Assembly: GCA_903896925.1 (NCBI GenBank)
Contig: CAITZM010000117.1
Span: 62,001-126,000, forward strand
DNA: 64,000 bases
Direction of reading: 5' to 3'
Source: an uncultured Lentisphaerota bacterium
GTDB lineage: Bacteria; Verrucomicrobiota; Kiritimatiellia; CAIQIC01
The translations under genes and the position numbers were made by a program. Numbering within the stretch: position 1 is the stretch's first letter; each line of letters opens with the position of its first letter. Positions 30,601 to 38,490 of the stretch are shown one piece after another. The notes below the pieces were generated by a model that did not search any database, had not been told where the DNA came from, and saw only the letters and a program-made list of their open reading frames with translations.

Positions 30601-33479
30601 TGACGACGCTGGCCAGCGACTCCGCCACGCCAGCGGGCAATCTCCTTTTCGCCTGTTCCAGCGCGACCAACGGCGAGGCCGCGCTGTTGGCCGATGGTCA
30701 CACCGTGCGGTTCACGCCGGCGGTTAATTATTACGGCACGGGCCAGTTTCTCTACTCCGTCACGGACACGGCGGGCAATACGGCTGACGCCGGGGTGGTC
30801 ATCACCATTTTACCGTCGACGTGGTATTGGGACACCTCGACCGCCGCAGGCTTGCAGCCTGCGAACGGCATCTGGGATGGAAGCAGTTCGAACTGGGCGT
30901 CCGCCGCCGCCGGCTCCGGCCCGTTGCAAACGTGGCCCGCGCCCGGCAACGACACGGCGTTCATCGGCGCAGGCGGCGCCTATTCCATCGCGATCAGCGG
31001 CACGCAACGGGTGAACCAGCTCACCACGACCAACGGCACCTGGCTGTTTTCCGGCGGCGCGCTCAAGCATGCCAGCGGCTCCATGACCATCACCGCCGCT
31101 GCCGACACCACCTTCACCATGCCGCTCCTCGCGGACACCGCGTTGATCAAAAAGGGCGCGGCCAATCTCACGCTCGGCGCGACCAATAGCTATAGCGGTG
31201 AAACGCTCATTGAGGCTGGCACGCTCACGCTCGGCATCAACAATGCACTGCCCAACTCCACCGCCGTCACCATCGGCAGCACGAACGGCACGGTGGGCCG
31301 GCTCACGCTGAATGGCTGCGACCAGACCATCGCCAGCCTCAACTTCAAATCGTTGAGTACCGCCACCGATGTCGTCAGCATCGCCGCCGGCCACACGCTG
31401 ACAATCAGCAACGCCGCCTCCGGCATTGCTTTCGGCGTCGGTAATTATGGCAGTACCATCGGTGCGCTCACCGCCACGACGCGCGTCTCTTTTGTCGGCG
31501 GCGGCGCGTTCGCCGTCAACACCCCGAATGGCGTGTGCTCCATCGAACCGAGCGGCACCAATAACGCGGGCACTGCGCTGGCGGTGCTCGATCTCTCGGG
31601 CTTGTCCAACTTCACCGCCGGTGTCAGCAGCCTCAGCGCCTCGTTCACCGGCGGCAAGCCCAACAACGTGCAGGGCCAGTTCACGCTCAACCTGGCCACC
31701 AACAGTTTCATCACCGCCACCAACATCCTCCTTGGTGCCAGCTCCTATGGCTTTGGGACGGTGACGATCAACCTCGGTTCGCGATCCCTGTTTCAGGTCG
31801 ACACCATGGTGCTCGTCGGCGGGCGCTATAGCGGTGCGATGAACTTCCTGGCCGGCGCCAGTTCCAATCTCATCATGCGCGGCGTCTCCGGGGGTACCAG
31901 TCGCGCGAACCTGTACATCGGCGACCAGGTCGGCCTTGCGGGCTTCGGCTATGGCGGCGGCTCCGCCGTGACCACCGGTACCCTCAACGCCGGCAGCGCG
32001 ACGGTGGATCTTTGTCTCAACCAGTTGACCCTCGGCATAGGCGCCAGCGTGGCGAGCCAGAACTATGGCTCAGGTAACGGCATCCTCATCTTTGGCGGCA
32101 ACGCCAGCACCGTGGACGTCAACCATGTCTTCCTGGGCTATGCCACCTCGAATTCCACGGTGGCGACCAACCTCAACTCTCCGACCTTCACCGGCACCCT
32201 GAGCATGAACGGCGGCAGGCTTCTGGTGAATTCCAATATCTTCCTCGGCTACAGCGCCGACAACAATATCGGCAACACCCAAAGGGTTACTGGCGTCTTC
32301 AACTTCAACGGTGGCACCGCCACCGTCGCCTCCAACCTCTTCCTCGGCTGTGCCACCAACACCAGCGGCACCGTCACGGGGTTGCTCAATCTGTCCAACG
32401 GCACCTTCAGCGCCGGCGCGGACCTGCTTTCGGCCGGTGTCACGGCGACGGGCACCATCAACCTCGCCGGCGCCACGCTGGACCTGCACGGCAATAAAAT
32501 CGGCTCTGCCGCGAAACCTATCAACTTCGTCGCCGGGAGCGGCACGCTCCAAAATCTCGCCGAACTCAACGGTGGCGGAACCCTGGTCAAAAGCACCGTG
32601 GGCACGCTCACGCTGGCCGGTACCAACACCTATACCGGCGCCACCACGGTCTCTGCGGGCACGCTGCTGCTCGCCGGCCGTCTCACCGGCGGCGGTGTGA
32701 CCGTCGCCAGCAACGCCACCTTGGCCGGCACGGGCCAGATGGGCGGCCCTGTGACCATCCTTGGCGGCGGTGTGTTCGCGCCGGGTCCCCTAGCCGGTAC
32801 CGGTAGCCTCACCCTCGGCAACGCGTTGACCCTGGCCACCAACGCAGTGCTCCGCTTCGCCCTCGGCGCCAGCAACGACCTTGCCGTGGTCGCCGGCCCC
32901 TTGACCCTGGGCGGCAGGCTTAACCTCTCCAACGCCGGCGGTTTCGCTGCCGGCACGTATACGCTCTTCACCTATAGCGGGGGGCTGACCTACAACGGCC
33001 TCTCCATCGGCACCGTGCCGGACGCCGGGCTCGCCTATCGCATGGACACCAATACGGTCGGCCTCGTCAAACTCACGGCCACTTTTCTGGACTCGGTCGG
33101 CGACGGCATCACCGACCGCTGGCGTGTCCAGTACTTCGGTGGCACCGGGCTGACGACGAACGTGCTCTCGTGCGCAGCGAGCGACTTCGATGGCGATGGA
33201 CTGAGCAACCTGCAGGAATATCTGGCGGGCACGAATCCGACCAACGGCGCCTCACGTCTCGCCCTCATCAGCATTGCGCTCCGCACGAACGATGTGCTCA
33301 TCACCTGGATAGGCGGCACCAATGCGTGGCAAAGCCTCGATTGCTGCGAGGACCTCGCCGCCAATCGCTGGAGTGCCCTGTTCACCAACGTTCCTCCGAC
33401 ACCGGTCACCAACAGCCTGCTGCACGGCGGCGCGGGCGCCGCGAGCAATATCTATTATCGCATCCAGGCCTGGCCCTGA
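27672..33479 (+). CDS. Secreted PA14 / heparinase II-III-like / beta-strand-repeat protein
   Basis: About 1935 residues. Start 27672 was chosen because MRVAVSLAVGLV... is a neat signal peptide; a GTG at 27633 or ATG at 27657 is possible, and no start has a strong ribosome site. Order: PA14 domain (GLTGDYF... to QLYP), a second PA14-like domain (GTVLREHW... to NLVP), then a heparinase II/III / alginate-lyase-like region of about 550 residues. That region has NNWNMVCNGG, YEGPGYWDYASDYNF and GASHGDLDAGTFVLE carrying likely Asn, Tyr and His active-site residues. Next are a cadherin-like domain, autotransporter-type repeats (LTLGATNSYSGETLIEAGTL, LTLAGTNTYTGATTV), a calcium-loop DFDGDGLSNLQEYLAGT, and a terminal sandwich domain. 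There is no PEP-CTERM tail. It probably cleaves acidic polysaccharide; the substrate is unknown. Confidence 0.85.
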   Translation: MRVAVSLAVGLVCATAACAAGTGLTGDYFTTNNFTGTKTTRVDATVNFDWGAGAPGFGGLGTNNFSIRWSGQLEPRYDETYTFYVTADEGATLWVNDRLLVSRWFAATPAQLSGELALKAGQRVNLRLEYLEKTGSASVRLEWASTSQAREVIPQAQLYPALMAGERGTVLREHWGSLPGTSISALTNAANYPNRPDGRELLLSFECLQPNWTTNLGTRVTGYLMPQTNGVHTFAVAASDTAELWLSTDTNPANKQRIASVGGATAFRDWTQQPSQISTGRTLVAWQKYYVELLHKAGTNDTHYSVAWQPPGAAQLSVIGADNLVPAGLTRALPAQANICDTLAAAHPRLLATAERFAWLRQQIATNGAGQPAQWYASLLRSATNLFLAAPMTYVQDNRGTILDKSRTVKDRMYLLGLAWKMTGDTNFPERAWTELNAAGNFPDWHPPHFLDTAEMTHGFAIGYDWFYEYWTPARRTFILTNLTSKGLTAGLTDFTNNAWWAQSNGNNWNMVCNGGLTLGALAAGTDVETTAEQVLSKTIVSQAPVMQHWTADNGAWYEGPGYWDYASDYNFRMLAGLQSALGSGFGLDTTNGLNNAGLFALLLTSAKQRNFNFADSGGAGVSGGPQMLWWARRFNLPAYSRYERSNGVADVTSALLWDDRGGDPAGEGVGSDTLFLGATGTTPFKPQHVGVFRSSWGDTSETLLAFKGGEMGASHGDLDAGTFVLEALGNRWAWDLGSDDYALPGYFDSNPASATNRWDYYRMRAEGQNTLVINPGNGPDTALGPVAPVLLFQSKAGVRALSVVDLTPVVTNVTRLWRGFQLLGPQRKQALVQDEIAGATNANVWWFMHYQSSTTQAALSSDGTSVTLTQGNNRLWVKLLGSGTFQIMSARPLPASPDPGGQNLNSTFQKLALHLTGVSNTTFAVWFVPLAPGESPPLVAPTLTPLAQWQIPQDDPPLALDGYFAAAQNTPVDVDLTTLASDSATPAGNLLFACSSATNGEAALLADGHTVRFTPAVNYYGTGQFLYSVTDTAGNTADAGVVITILPSTWYWDTSTAAGLQPANGIWDGSSSNWASAAAGSGPLQTWPAPGNDTAFIGAGGAYSIAISGTQRVNQLTTTNGTWLFSGGALKHASGSMTITAAADTTFTMPLLADTALIKKGAANLTLGATNSYSGETLIEAGTLTLGINNALPNSTAVTIGSTNGTVGRLTLNGCDQTIASLNFKSLSTATDVVSIAAGHTLTISNAASGIAFGVGNYGSTIGALTATTRVSFVGGGAFAVNTPNGVCSIEPSGTNNAGTALAVLDLSGLSNFTAGVSSLSASFTGGKPNNVQGQFTLNLATNSFITATNILLGASSYGFGTVTINLGSRSLFQVDTMVLVGGRYSGAMNFLAGASSNLIMRGVSGGTSRANLYIGDQVGLAGFGYGGGSAVTTGTLNAGSATVDLCLNQLTLGIGASVASQNYGSGNGILIFGGNASTVDVNHVFLGYATSNSTVATNLNSPTFTGTLSMNGGRLLVNSNIFLGYSADNNIGNTQRVTGVFNFNGGTATVASNLFLGCATNTSGTVTGLLNLSNGTFSAGADLLSAGVTATGTINLAGATLDLHGNKIGSAAKPINFVAGSGTLQNLAELNGGGTLVKSTVGTLTLAGTNTYTGATTVSAGTLLLAGRLTGGGVTVASNATLAGTGQMGGPVTILGGGVFAPGPLAGTGSLTLGNALTLATNAVLRFALGASNDLAVVAGPLTLGGRLNLSNAGGFAAGTYTLFTYSGGLTYNGLSIGTVPDAGLAYRMDTNTVGLVKLTATFLDSVGDGITDRWRVQYFGGTGLTTNVLSCAASDFDGDGLSNLQEYLAGTNPTNGASRLALISIALRTNDVLITWIGGTNAWQSLDCCEDLAANRWSALFTNVPPTPVTNSLLHGGAGAASNIYYRIQAWP

Positions 33480-33658
33480 CCGCTGAATTGGAGGCGCTCC
33501 AGCCGCTTGGGCCTTGGCTTTGGCGCGGCGCTTGCACGGTCAAACCCGCGGCGCTTGGGCGGGTGGGGGGGGCAGAGTGCGGCTCAACAACGGCCCAAGG
33601 CTGAGGCCTCCGGAGCCGCTGCGGCGGACGTGGGTGGGGCGGCACTGTGGCATTCGCT

Positions 33659-33687
33659 TTGCATAGGGGCGGAAAAGTTTGTAGCAT
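33659..33687 (+). promoter_or_regulatory. Predicted promoter of opgH
   Basis: TTGCAT (33659-33664), 17 bases, TAGCAT (33682-33687). The -10 ends only 12 bases before the ATG, which would leave a transcript with almost no leader. Confidence 0.4.
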
Positions 33688-33699
33688 CCGCGTGTTCCC

Positions 33700-35850
33700 A
33701 TGAACGAACTCCATGTCATCGCCCGTACGCCGCTCCGCCGCTCCGCGCGGCGTCAGTTCATTTTCTTCTCGACGGTGCTCGCGCTGACGGGCTTCGCCTC
33801 GTGGGTGATGGCCGATATTCTCTGGCGCGGGGGGCTGACGGGCGTCGAGATGGCGCTGCTGGTCCTGTTCGTGCCGATGTTCGGCATGGTCGCGGTCGGT
33901 TTTGTGCAGGCGGTGTTCGGTTTCATCATCCTGCTGCGCCGCCGCGATCCCTACAGCATCAGCCGCACCCTGCCGGAACAACCGCCGAAGCCCGACGAAC
34001 TGCCCGCGACCGCGATCGCCTTGCCGATTTACAACGAGGATGTCGGCCGGGTCTACGAAGGGCTGCGCACGATGTACCTCGACCTGGCGCGCGCCGGCTG
34101 CGCGGGCCGCTTCGACTTCTTCATCCTGAGCGATTCGACCGATCCGAACAAGTGGATCGAGGAGGAGGTCGCGTGGCTCGACCTCTGCAAGCAGCTCAAG
34201 GGGTTCGGGCGGATCTTCTACCGCAAGCGCGCGGCGCCGCTGAACCGCAAGAGCGGGAACATCAGCGACTTCCTGCGCCGCTGGGGCCGCAAGTATCGCT
34301 ATATGGTCGTGCTCGATGCCGACAGCCTGATGGAGGCCGGCACGCTGGTCCGGCTGGTGCAGCTGATGGAGGCGAGCCCGCAGGCGGGTCTGATCCAGAC
34401 GGTGCCGGCGCCGATCCAGGCCAGCACGTTCTTTGCGCGGTTGATGCAGTTTGCCGGCACGCTCTATGGCCCGATCTTCCAGGCGGGGCTGAACTACTGG
34501 CAGGCGGGCTGCGGCAATTTCTGGGGCCACAATGCGATCATCCGCGTGGCGCCGTTCATGGATCATTGCGCGCTGCCGCCGCTGCGCACGGCGCGGGTCC
34601 GGTTCATGAGCCACGACTACGTGGAGGCGGCGCTGATGCGTCGCGCGAACTTCGAGGTCTGGATGGCCTACGAACTCGGGGGCAGCTACGAAAGCCTGCC
34701 GCCGACGCTCGTGGACCACACGGCGCGCGACCGCCGCTGGTGCCGGGGCAACCTCCAGCACAGCTGGCTGCTCACCGCCAAGGGACTGCATCCGGTCAAC
34801 CGACTGCACCTGCTGCTCGGCATCCTCTCGTACGTTTCCTCGCCGCTCTGGCTGATCTTCCTGCTGCTCGGCACGATCCAGTGCTGGCTCTACTGGTCCA
34901 GCAGCGCGCCGCCCCGTTTCGACGCCGACGTGGGCATCTCCTCCTTCCTGGATATCGGCGGCGGCGAACTCGCGCTGATCCTGTTTGTGGTCACGCTCGG
35001 GCTGTTGACGGTGCCCAAGATGCTGGCGGTGCTCCTGACGCTGCGGGACGGCGCGCGCCGCCGCGCGTTCGGCGGCACGGTGGCGGTCGTCACCGGCTTT
35101 GCCCTGGAGCATCTGCTCTCCGCGGTGCTTGCGCCGATCTTCATGCTCTTCAATTCGCGGTGGGTCATCGAGATCATGTTGGGCCGCCATGTGGGGTGGA
35201 ACGCGCAGCGCCGCGAGGGCGGAGGCGGCGCCGACTGGGGCGGCATCCTGCTGGCGCATGCGGGGCAGACCTGCGTGGGCATCGTCTGGGCGCTCGCCGC
35301 CTGGCACATCAATCCGGCCTTCTTCTGGTGGGTCTGCCCGATCACCTTCGGCCTGATCGCCTCCATCCCGCTCTCTGCGCTGCTGAGCTATGTCGGCGTC
35401 GGCGAGGCCCTCAAGCGCATCGGCCTCTTCCGCACGCCGATGGAGATCTCCCCGACGTCGGTCGTCACGCACCTGGCGAAGAACCTGGAGGCCGCCGAGC
35501 GCCGGCACCTCGCGCCGCCCGAGTGGCTCGCGCCGCACAACGGCCTCATGCAGGCCGTGCTCGATCCCTACATCAACGCGGCGCACGTCTCGCTGTTGCG
35601 CCAGAAGCGCCGCCAGCCGCACGCCGTCACCAACTATCTGCGCCAGCTGCAGGACCGGCTCGTGCAGAAGGGCCCGGCCGACCTGAAGCGCCGCGAGCAG
35701 CTCGCGCTGCTGATGAACGCCGACGCCGTCACCAGCCTGCACCACCGCATCTGGCACGAGCCGGAGGCGCACCTCGCCCCGTGGTGGAAGCTCGCCATGC
35801 GCCACTACAACACGCTCACCGACCGCCCGCCGACCGCTTTATATCGTTGA
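33700..35850 (+). CDS. opgH: Glucan biosynthesis glucosyltransferase OpgH (MdoH)
   Basis: 716 residues of membrane GT2 glucosyltransferase that polymerises UDP-glucose into beta-glucan and exports it, making osmoregulated periplasmic glucan. Two N-terminal membrane segments (about 22-42, 50-75) precede the GT domain with LPIYNEDV, LDADS (about 205) and the processivity motif RRWCRGN (about 345). Several C-terminal membrane segments follow. It is shorter than E. coli OpgH (about 847) because the long N-terminal cytoplasmic part is reduced. The usual partner opgG is not adjacent but lies about 10 kb downstream at 46170. It is followed after 4 bases by an MgtE-like gene. Confidence 0.93.
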   Translation: MNELHVIARTPLRRSARRQFIFFSTVLALTGFASWVMADILWRGGLTGVEMALLVLFVPMFGMVAVGFVQAVFGFIILLRRRDPYSISRTLPEQPPKPDELPATAIALPIYNEDVGRVYEGLRTMYLDLARAGCAGRFDFFILSDSTDPNKWIEEEVAWLDLCKQLKGFGRIFYRKRAAPLNRKSGNISDFLRRWGRKYRYMVVLDADSLMEAGTLVRLVQLMEASPQAGLIQTVPAPIQASTFFARLMQFAGTLYGPIFQAGLNYWQAGCGNFWGHNAIIRVAPFMDHCALPPLRTARVRFMSHDYVEAALMRRANFEVWMAYELGGSYESLPPTLVDHTARDRRWCRGNLQHSWLLTAKGLHPVNRLHLLLGILSYVSSPLWLIFLLLGTIQCWLYWSSSAPPRFDADVGISSFLDIGGGELALILFVVTLGLLTVPKMLAVLLTLRDGARRRAFGGTVAVVTGFALEHLLSAVLAPIFMLFNSRWVIEIMLGRHVGWNAQRREGGGGADWGGILLAHAGQTCVGIVWALAAWHINPAFFWWVCPITFGLIASIPLSALLSYVGVGEALKRIGLFRTPMEISPTSVVTHLAKNLEAAERRHLAPPEWLAPHNGLMQAVLDPYINAAHVSLLRQKRRQPHAVTNYLRQLQDRLVQKGPADLKRREQLALLMNADAVTSLHHRIWHEPEAHLAPWWKLAMRHYNTLTDRPPTALYR

Positions 35851-35854
35851 CCGC

Positions 35855-36838
35855 ATGAGCCCGCCGACCGAACATCTGCAGGATCCGGTGCTGGCACACG
35901 CCCGCAAAGACTTTGCCACGCTGCGCGGCGAACTGACCGTGCAGCAGGCGCTGGATGACATCCGCCGGCACGGCATCGGCGAGAAGATCGTCTATTTCTA
36001 CGTCGTGGACGCCGGGGAACGGCTGGTCGGCGTGGTCCCGACACGCCGACTGCTCACCGCGCCGCTGGACAAGACCCTGGCCGACATCATGATCGGCCGC
36101 GTGATCGCCATTCCGGAGACCGCGACGCTGCTGGAAGTGTGCGAGCTGTTCGCCATGCACAAGTTGCTCGCGTTCCCGGTCGTGGATGCCCGGCGGCGCA
36201 TGCTGGGCGTTGTGGACGTCAGCCTGTTCACGGAGGAGGTTTTCGATATCGCCGAACGCGAGCGCACCGGCGAACTGTTCGAGTCGCTTGGCATCCGGGT
36301 GGCGCAGGTCCATGACGCGGCGCCGGGGCGCGCGTTCCGCTACCGGTTTCCCTGGCTGTTGACCACGATCCTCAGCGGCACCTGCTGCGCACTGTTGGCC
36401 AGCGTGTTTGAGATCACCCTCGCCAAGAGCCTGGTCCTGACCTTCTTTCTGACGATGGTGTTGGGGTTGGGCGAAAGCGTGAGCATCCAGTCCATGACGA
36501 TGACCATCCAGGCCTTGCGCTCGATACGGCCCACCTGGCGCTGGTATCTCGCCGCCTTGCGTCGTGAACTCGGCGCCGCGCTGCTGCTGGGCGCGGCGTG
36601 CGGCGGCACGGTCGGGCTGATTGTCTGGCTTTGGCGGGGCGCGGCCCTGGCCGCGGTCGCCATCGGTTCGAGCATCCTGCTGGCGCTCTGCGCGGCCTGC
36701 CTGTTCGGCCTGAGCATTCCGGCCGTGCTGCACGCGCTCAAGCTCGATCCGAAGATCGCCGCCGGCCCCGTCACGCTCGCCTTCACCGACCTTTTCACCC
36801 TGCTGTTTTATTTTTCCGTCGCGGCTTTGATGCTGTGA
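35855..36838 (+). CDS. MgtE-like magnesium/divalent cation transporter, short form
   Basis: 327 residues. A CBS pair occupies about 25-145 (RRHGIGEKIVYFYVVD..., FAMHKLLAFPVVD). A membrane domain from about 170 has five hydrophobic segments and the MgtE-like GLGESVSIQSMTMTIQALR stretch. The usual N-terminal superhelical domain of MgtE is missing and the protein is shorter than typical MgtE (about 450). It starts 4 bases after opgH, so the two are probably cotranscribed. Mg2+ transport is the family role. Confidence 0.8.
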   Translation: MSPPTEHLQDPVLAHARKDFATLRGELTVQQALDDIRRHGIGEKIVYFYVVDAGERLVGVVPTRRLLTAPLDKTLADIMIGRVIAIPETATLLEVCELFAMHKLLAFPVVDARRRMLGVVDVSLFTEEVFDIAERERTGELFESLGIRVAQVHDAAPGRAFRYRFPWLLTTILSGTCCALLASVFEITLAKSLVLTFFLTMVLGLGESVSIQSMTMTIQALRSIRPTWRWYLAALRRELGAALLLGAACGGTVGLIVWLWRGAALAAVAIGSSILLALCAACLFGLSIPAVLHALKLDPKIAAGPVTLAFTDLFTLLFYFSVAALML

Positions 36839-36913
36839 GCCGGCCGGCCTGGATCCGGATACCTGCGCCGTGCGCTTCAGACCGATGCGTCCCGCAGGGC
36901 GCCCACATCGGGC

Positions 36914-36941
36914 TTGACGCGGGCTGGGAAGCGCCTAGTCT
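36914..36941 (+). promoter_or_regulatory. Predicted promoter upstream of the phage-type orphan
   Basis: TTGACG (36914-36919), 16 bases, TAGTCT (36936-36941), 22 bases before the start codon and just before a near-perfect CAAGGAGGT ribosome site. Confidence 0.4.
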
Positions 36942-36963
36942 TATGTCATGCAAGGAGGTTTCT

Positions 36964-37359
36964 ATGCACTTGAACGAGATCTTTCCGAAGCGTTATGCGA
37001 GCGCCGAGGAATTGCAGGGCAAAGAAGTGACGCTGACGATCGCACGTGTCGTGCCGGAGAAGATGCGGCCGAACCCCAAGTCGCCGGAGGTGCAGAAGTT
37101 CGTCGTGTACTTCCGCGAAGCGCGCAAGGGCATTGTCATGGGCAAGTCGCTGGCCTACCAGTTCGCCGAGATTCTCGGCAGCGAGGAGACCAATGACTGG
37201 GCCGGCAAGGTCGTTACGCTCACGTCGGGGCTGATGGACGTGGCGGGGCGCAAGGTCCTGACCTTCCAGGCCCGGCGGCCGGCATCTTCGGCGGTCGCGG
37301 GTCATCAGATCCCGAAGGGCTTGGCCGAGGACGATGAACACGAGCACGAAGGTGTATAG
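36964..37359 (+). CDS. Phage-type hypothetical protein
   Basis: 131 residues. It opens MHLNEIFPKRYASAEELQGKE and contains KFVVYFREARKGIVMGKSLA and NDWAGKVVTL. This arrangement (short N-term, G-K-E-V-T strand, Y-F-x-x-x-x-K-G-x-V, then W-x-G-K-x-(V/I)-x-L) is one I associate with small proteins of tailed phages. An acidic His-rich tail (EDDEHEHEGV) ends it. A strong AGGAGGT ribosome site decides the start; the frame is also open far upstream inside the MgtE gene but that is not coding. No other phage gene is seen nearby, so it may be a domesticated remnant. Confidence 0.7.
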   Translation: MHLNEIFPKRYASAEELQGKEVTLTIARVVPEKMRPNPKSPEVQKFVVYFREARKGIVMGKSLAYQFAEILGSEETNDWAGKVVTLTSGLMDVAGRKVLTFQARRPASSAVAGHQIPKGLAEDDEHEHEGV

Positions 37360-37495
37360 CCGCTCTTGCCGCCGGACATTTTGAGCGCCATCGGCGGCAA
37401 GCTGGACCACTATCGCGCCCCGCAAAACAGCGCGCCGCGCCAGACTTTGGCGCCTGCCCTCGGTGCGTATGCCTTTCAACCTTGAGGAGGCTGTC

Positions 37496-38242
37496 ATGGG
37501 CCTGACCATTCATTACACATTGCAGTTGGACGGCGACCACACGCTGGCAGATGTGGAGGCGCTCACGGCGCAAGTGCGCGACTTCGCGCTGCGGCAGGCT
37601 GTTCTGGAAGTCACCCCGCTCATCCGTGTCGAACCGGATTTCATCATGGGCATCCACTGGCTGCCCTTGCCCGGCGCCAAGGATGATGAAGCCACGCACG
37701 CCGAAGTCCCGCCGCAGGACGGCTGGATGTTTTCGGTGAATCCCGGAGAGGGCTCCGAATGGCTGCTGACGGGCTTGTGCCGCTATCCCGCCACCATCCA
37801 GTATCGCGGCCAGGTGTTGCCCACGCAGGTGGGGCAGGGCTGGCGGCTGCAATTCTTCTGCAAGACGCAATATGCCGGCGTGCACGGTTGGGGCAATTTT
37901 TTGCACTGCCACCGCGCCGTCATCGACCTGCTGCGCTGCTGGTCGACGCTCGGCGTGCAGGTGGGTATTACCGACGAAGGCGGCTACTGGCCCGACTGCT
38001 CGGAGAGCATGCTGCGGGAGAAGCTTGATGAGATGAACGGCCTCTGCGCGGCCTTCGCGGGCGCGCTCAAGGATACGACGAACGCCGACGGGAAATCCAT
38101 CCTGACCGACGCACCCATCCTGAAACATCCGCGCTTCGAGCACCTGGAGCACGCCGGGGTGCAACGCTACGGCCATAAAATCGCGCAGGCTGTCCGCACC
38201 ATCCGGCAGGATCGCAATCCTCCCAGCGCGAACAAAACCTGA
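37496..38242 (+). CDS. Conserved hypothetical protein (MGLTIHY family)
   Basis: 248 residues. The start at 37496 follows GAGGAGG. The opening MGLTIHYTLQL is typical of an uncharacterised family that I recall from environmental bacteria. The body is hydrophilic and soluble, with the segments QFFCKTQYAGVHGWGNFLHCHRAVIDLL and DEGGYWPDC, and no signal peptide or membrane segment. No catalytic motif is recognised. It follows the phage-type gene after 136 bases. Function unknown. Confidence 0.75.
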   Translation: MGLTIHYTLQLDGDHTLADVEALTAQVRDFALRQAVLEVTPLIRVEPDFIMGIHWLPLPGAKDDEATHAEVPPQDGWMFSVNPGEGSEWLLTGLCRYPATIQYRGQVLPTQVGQGWRLQFFCKTQYAGVHGWGNFLHCHRAVIDLLRCWSTLGVQVGITDEGGYWPDCSESMLREKLDEMNGLCAAFAGALKDTTNADGKSILTDAPILKHPRFEHLEHAGVQRYGHKIAQAVRTIRQDRNPPSANKT

Positions 38243-38362
38243 TCAGCCTGTTGTAGCGGCGGCCTGTGGTCGCCGTCGGCGATTCCGCCAGCGAGGTCGT
38301 GCTGGGTCGTGAACTCGCCGAATCTTGGTCGCTGGGTTCCCAATCCTAAGCCTTGGACGGGT

Positions 38363-38381
38363 ACCCGCCGACGCGGCGGGT
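38363..38381. repeat. GC-rich hairpin between hypothetical gene and phosphofructokinase
   Basis: ACCCGCCG, 3-base loop, CGGCGGGT. No T-run follows. The surrounding gap (38243-38490) has no supported gene. Confidence 0.4.
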
Positions 38382-38490
38382 GCGCGAGACGATTTCCGCT
38401 GAAACATTCAGGCCGTGTTTCGAATTCTTTCGGCTGGCGCGGGAGGGGCGTCTGGCCTACAGTCCGGCGCTTTACTGGAGAATGGCTAGC

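Noticed and set aside
27609..30701. A 1030-codon minus-strand open frame over the PA14/heparinase-like gene
   Set aside because: It is the antisense frame of a strongly supported secreted protein and has no recognisable domains.
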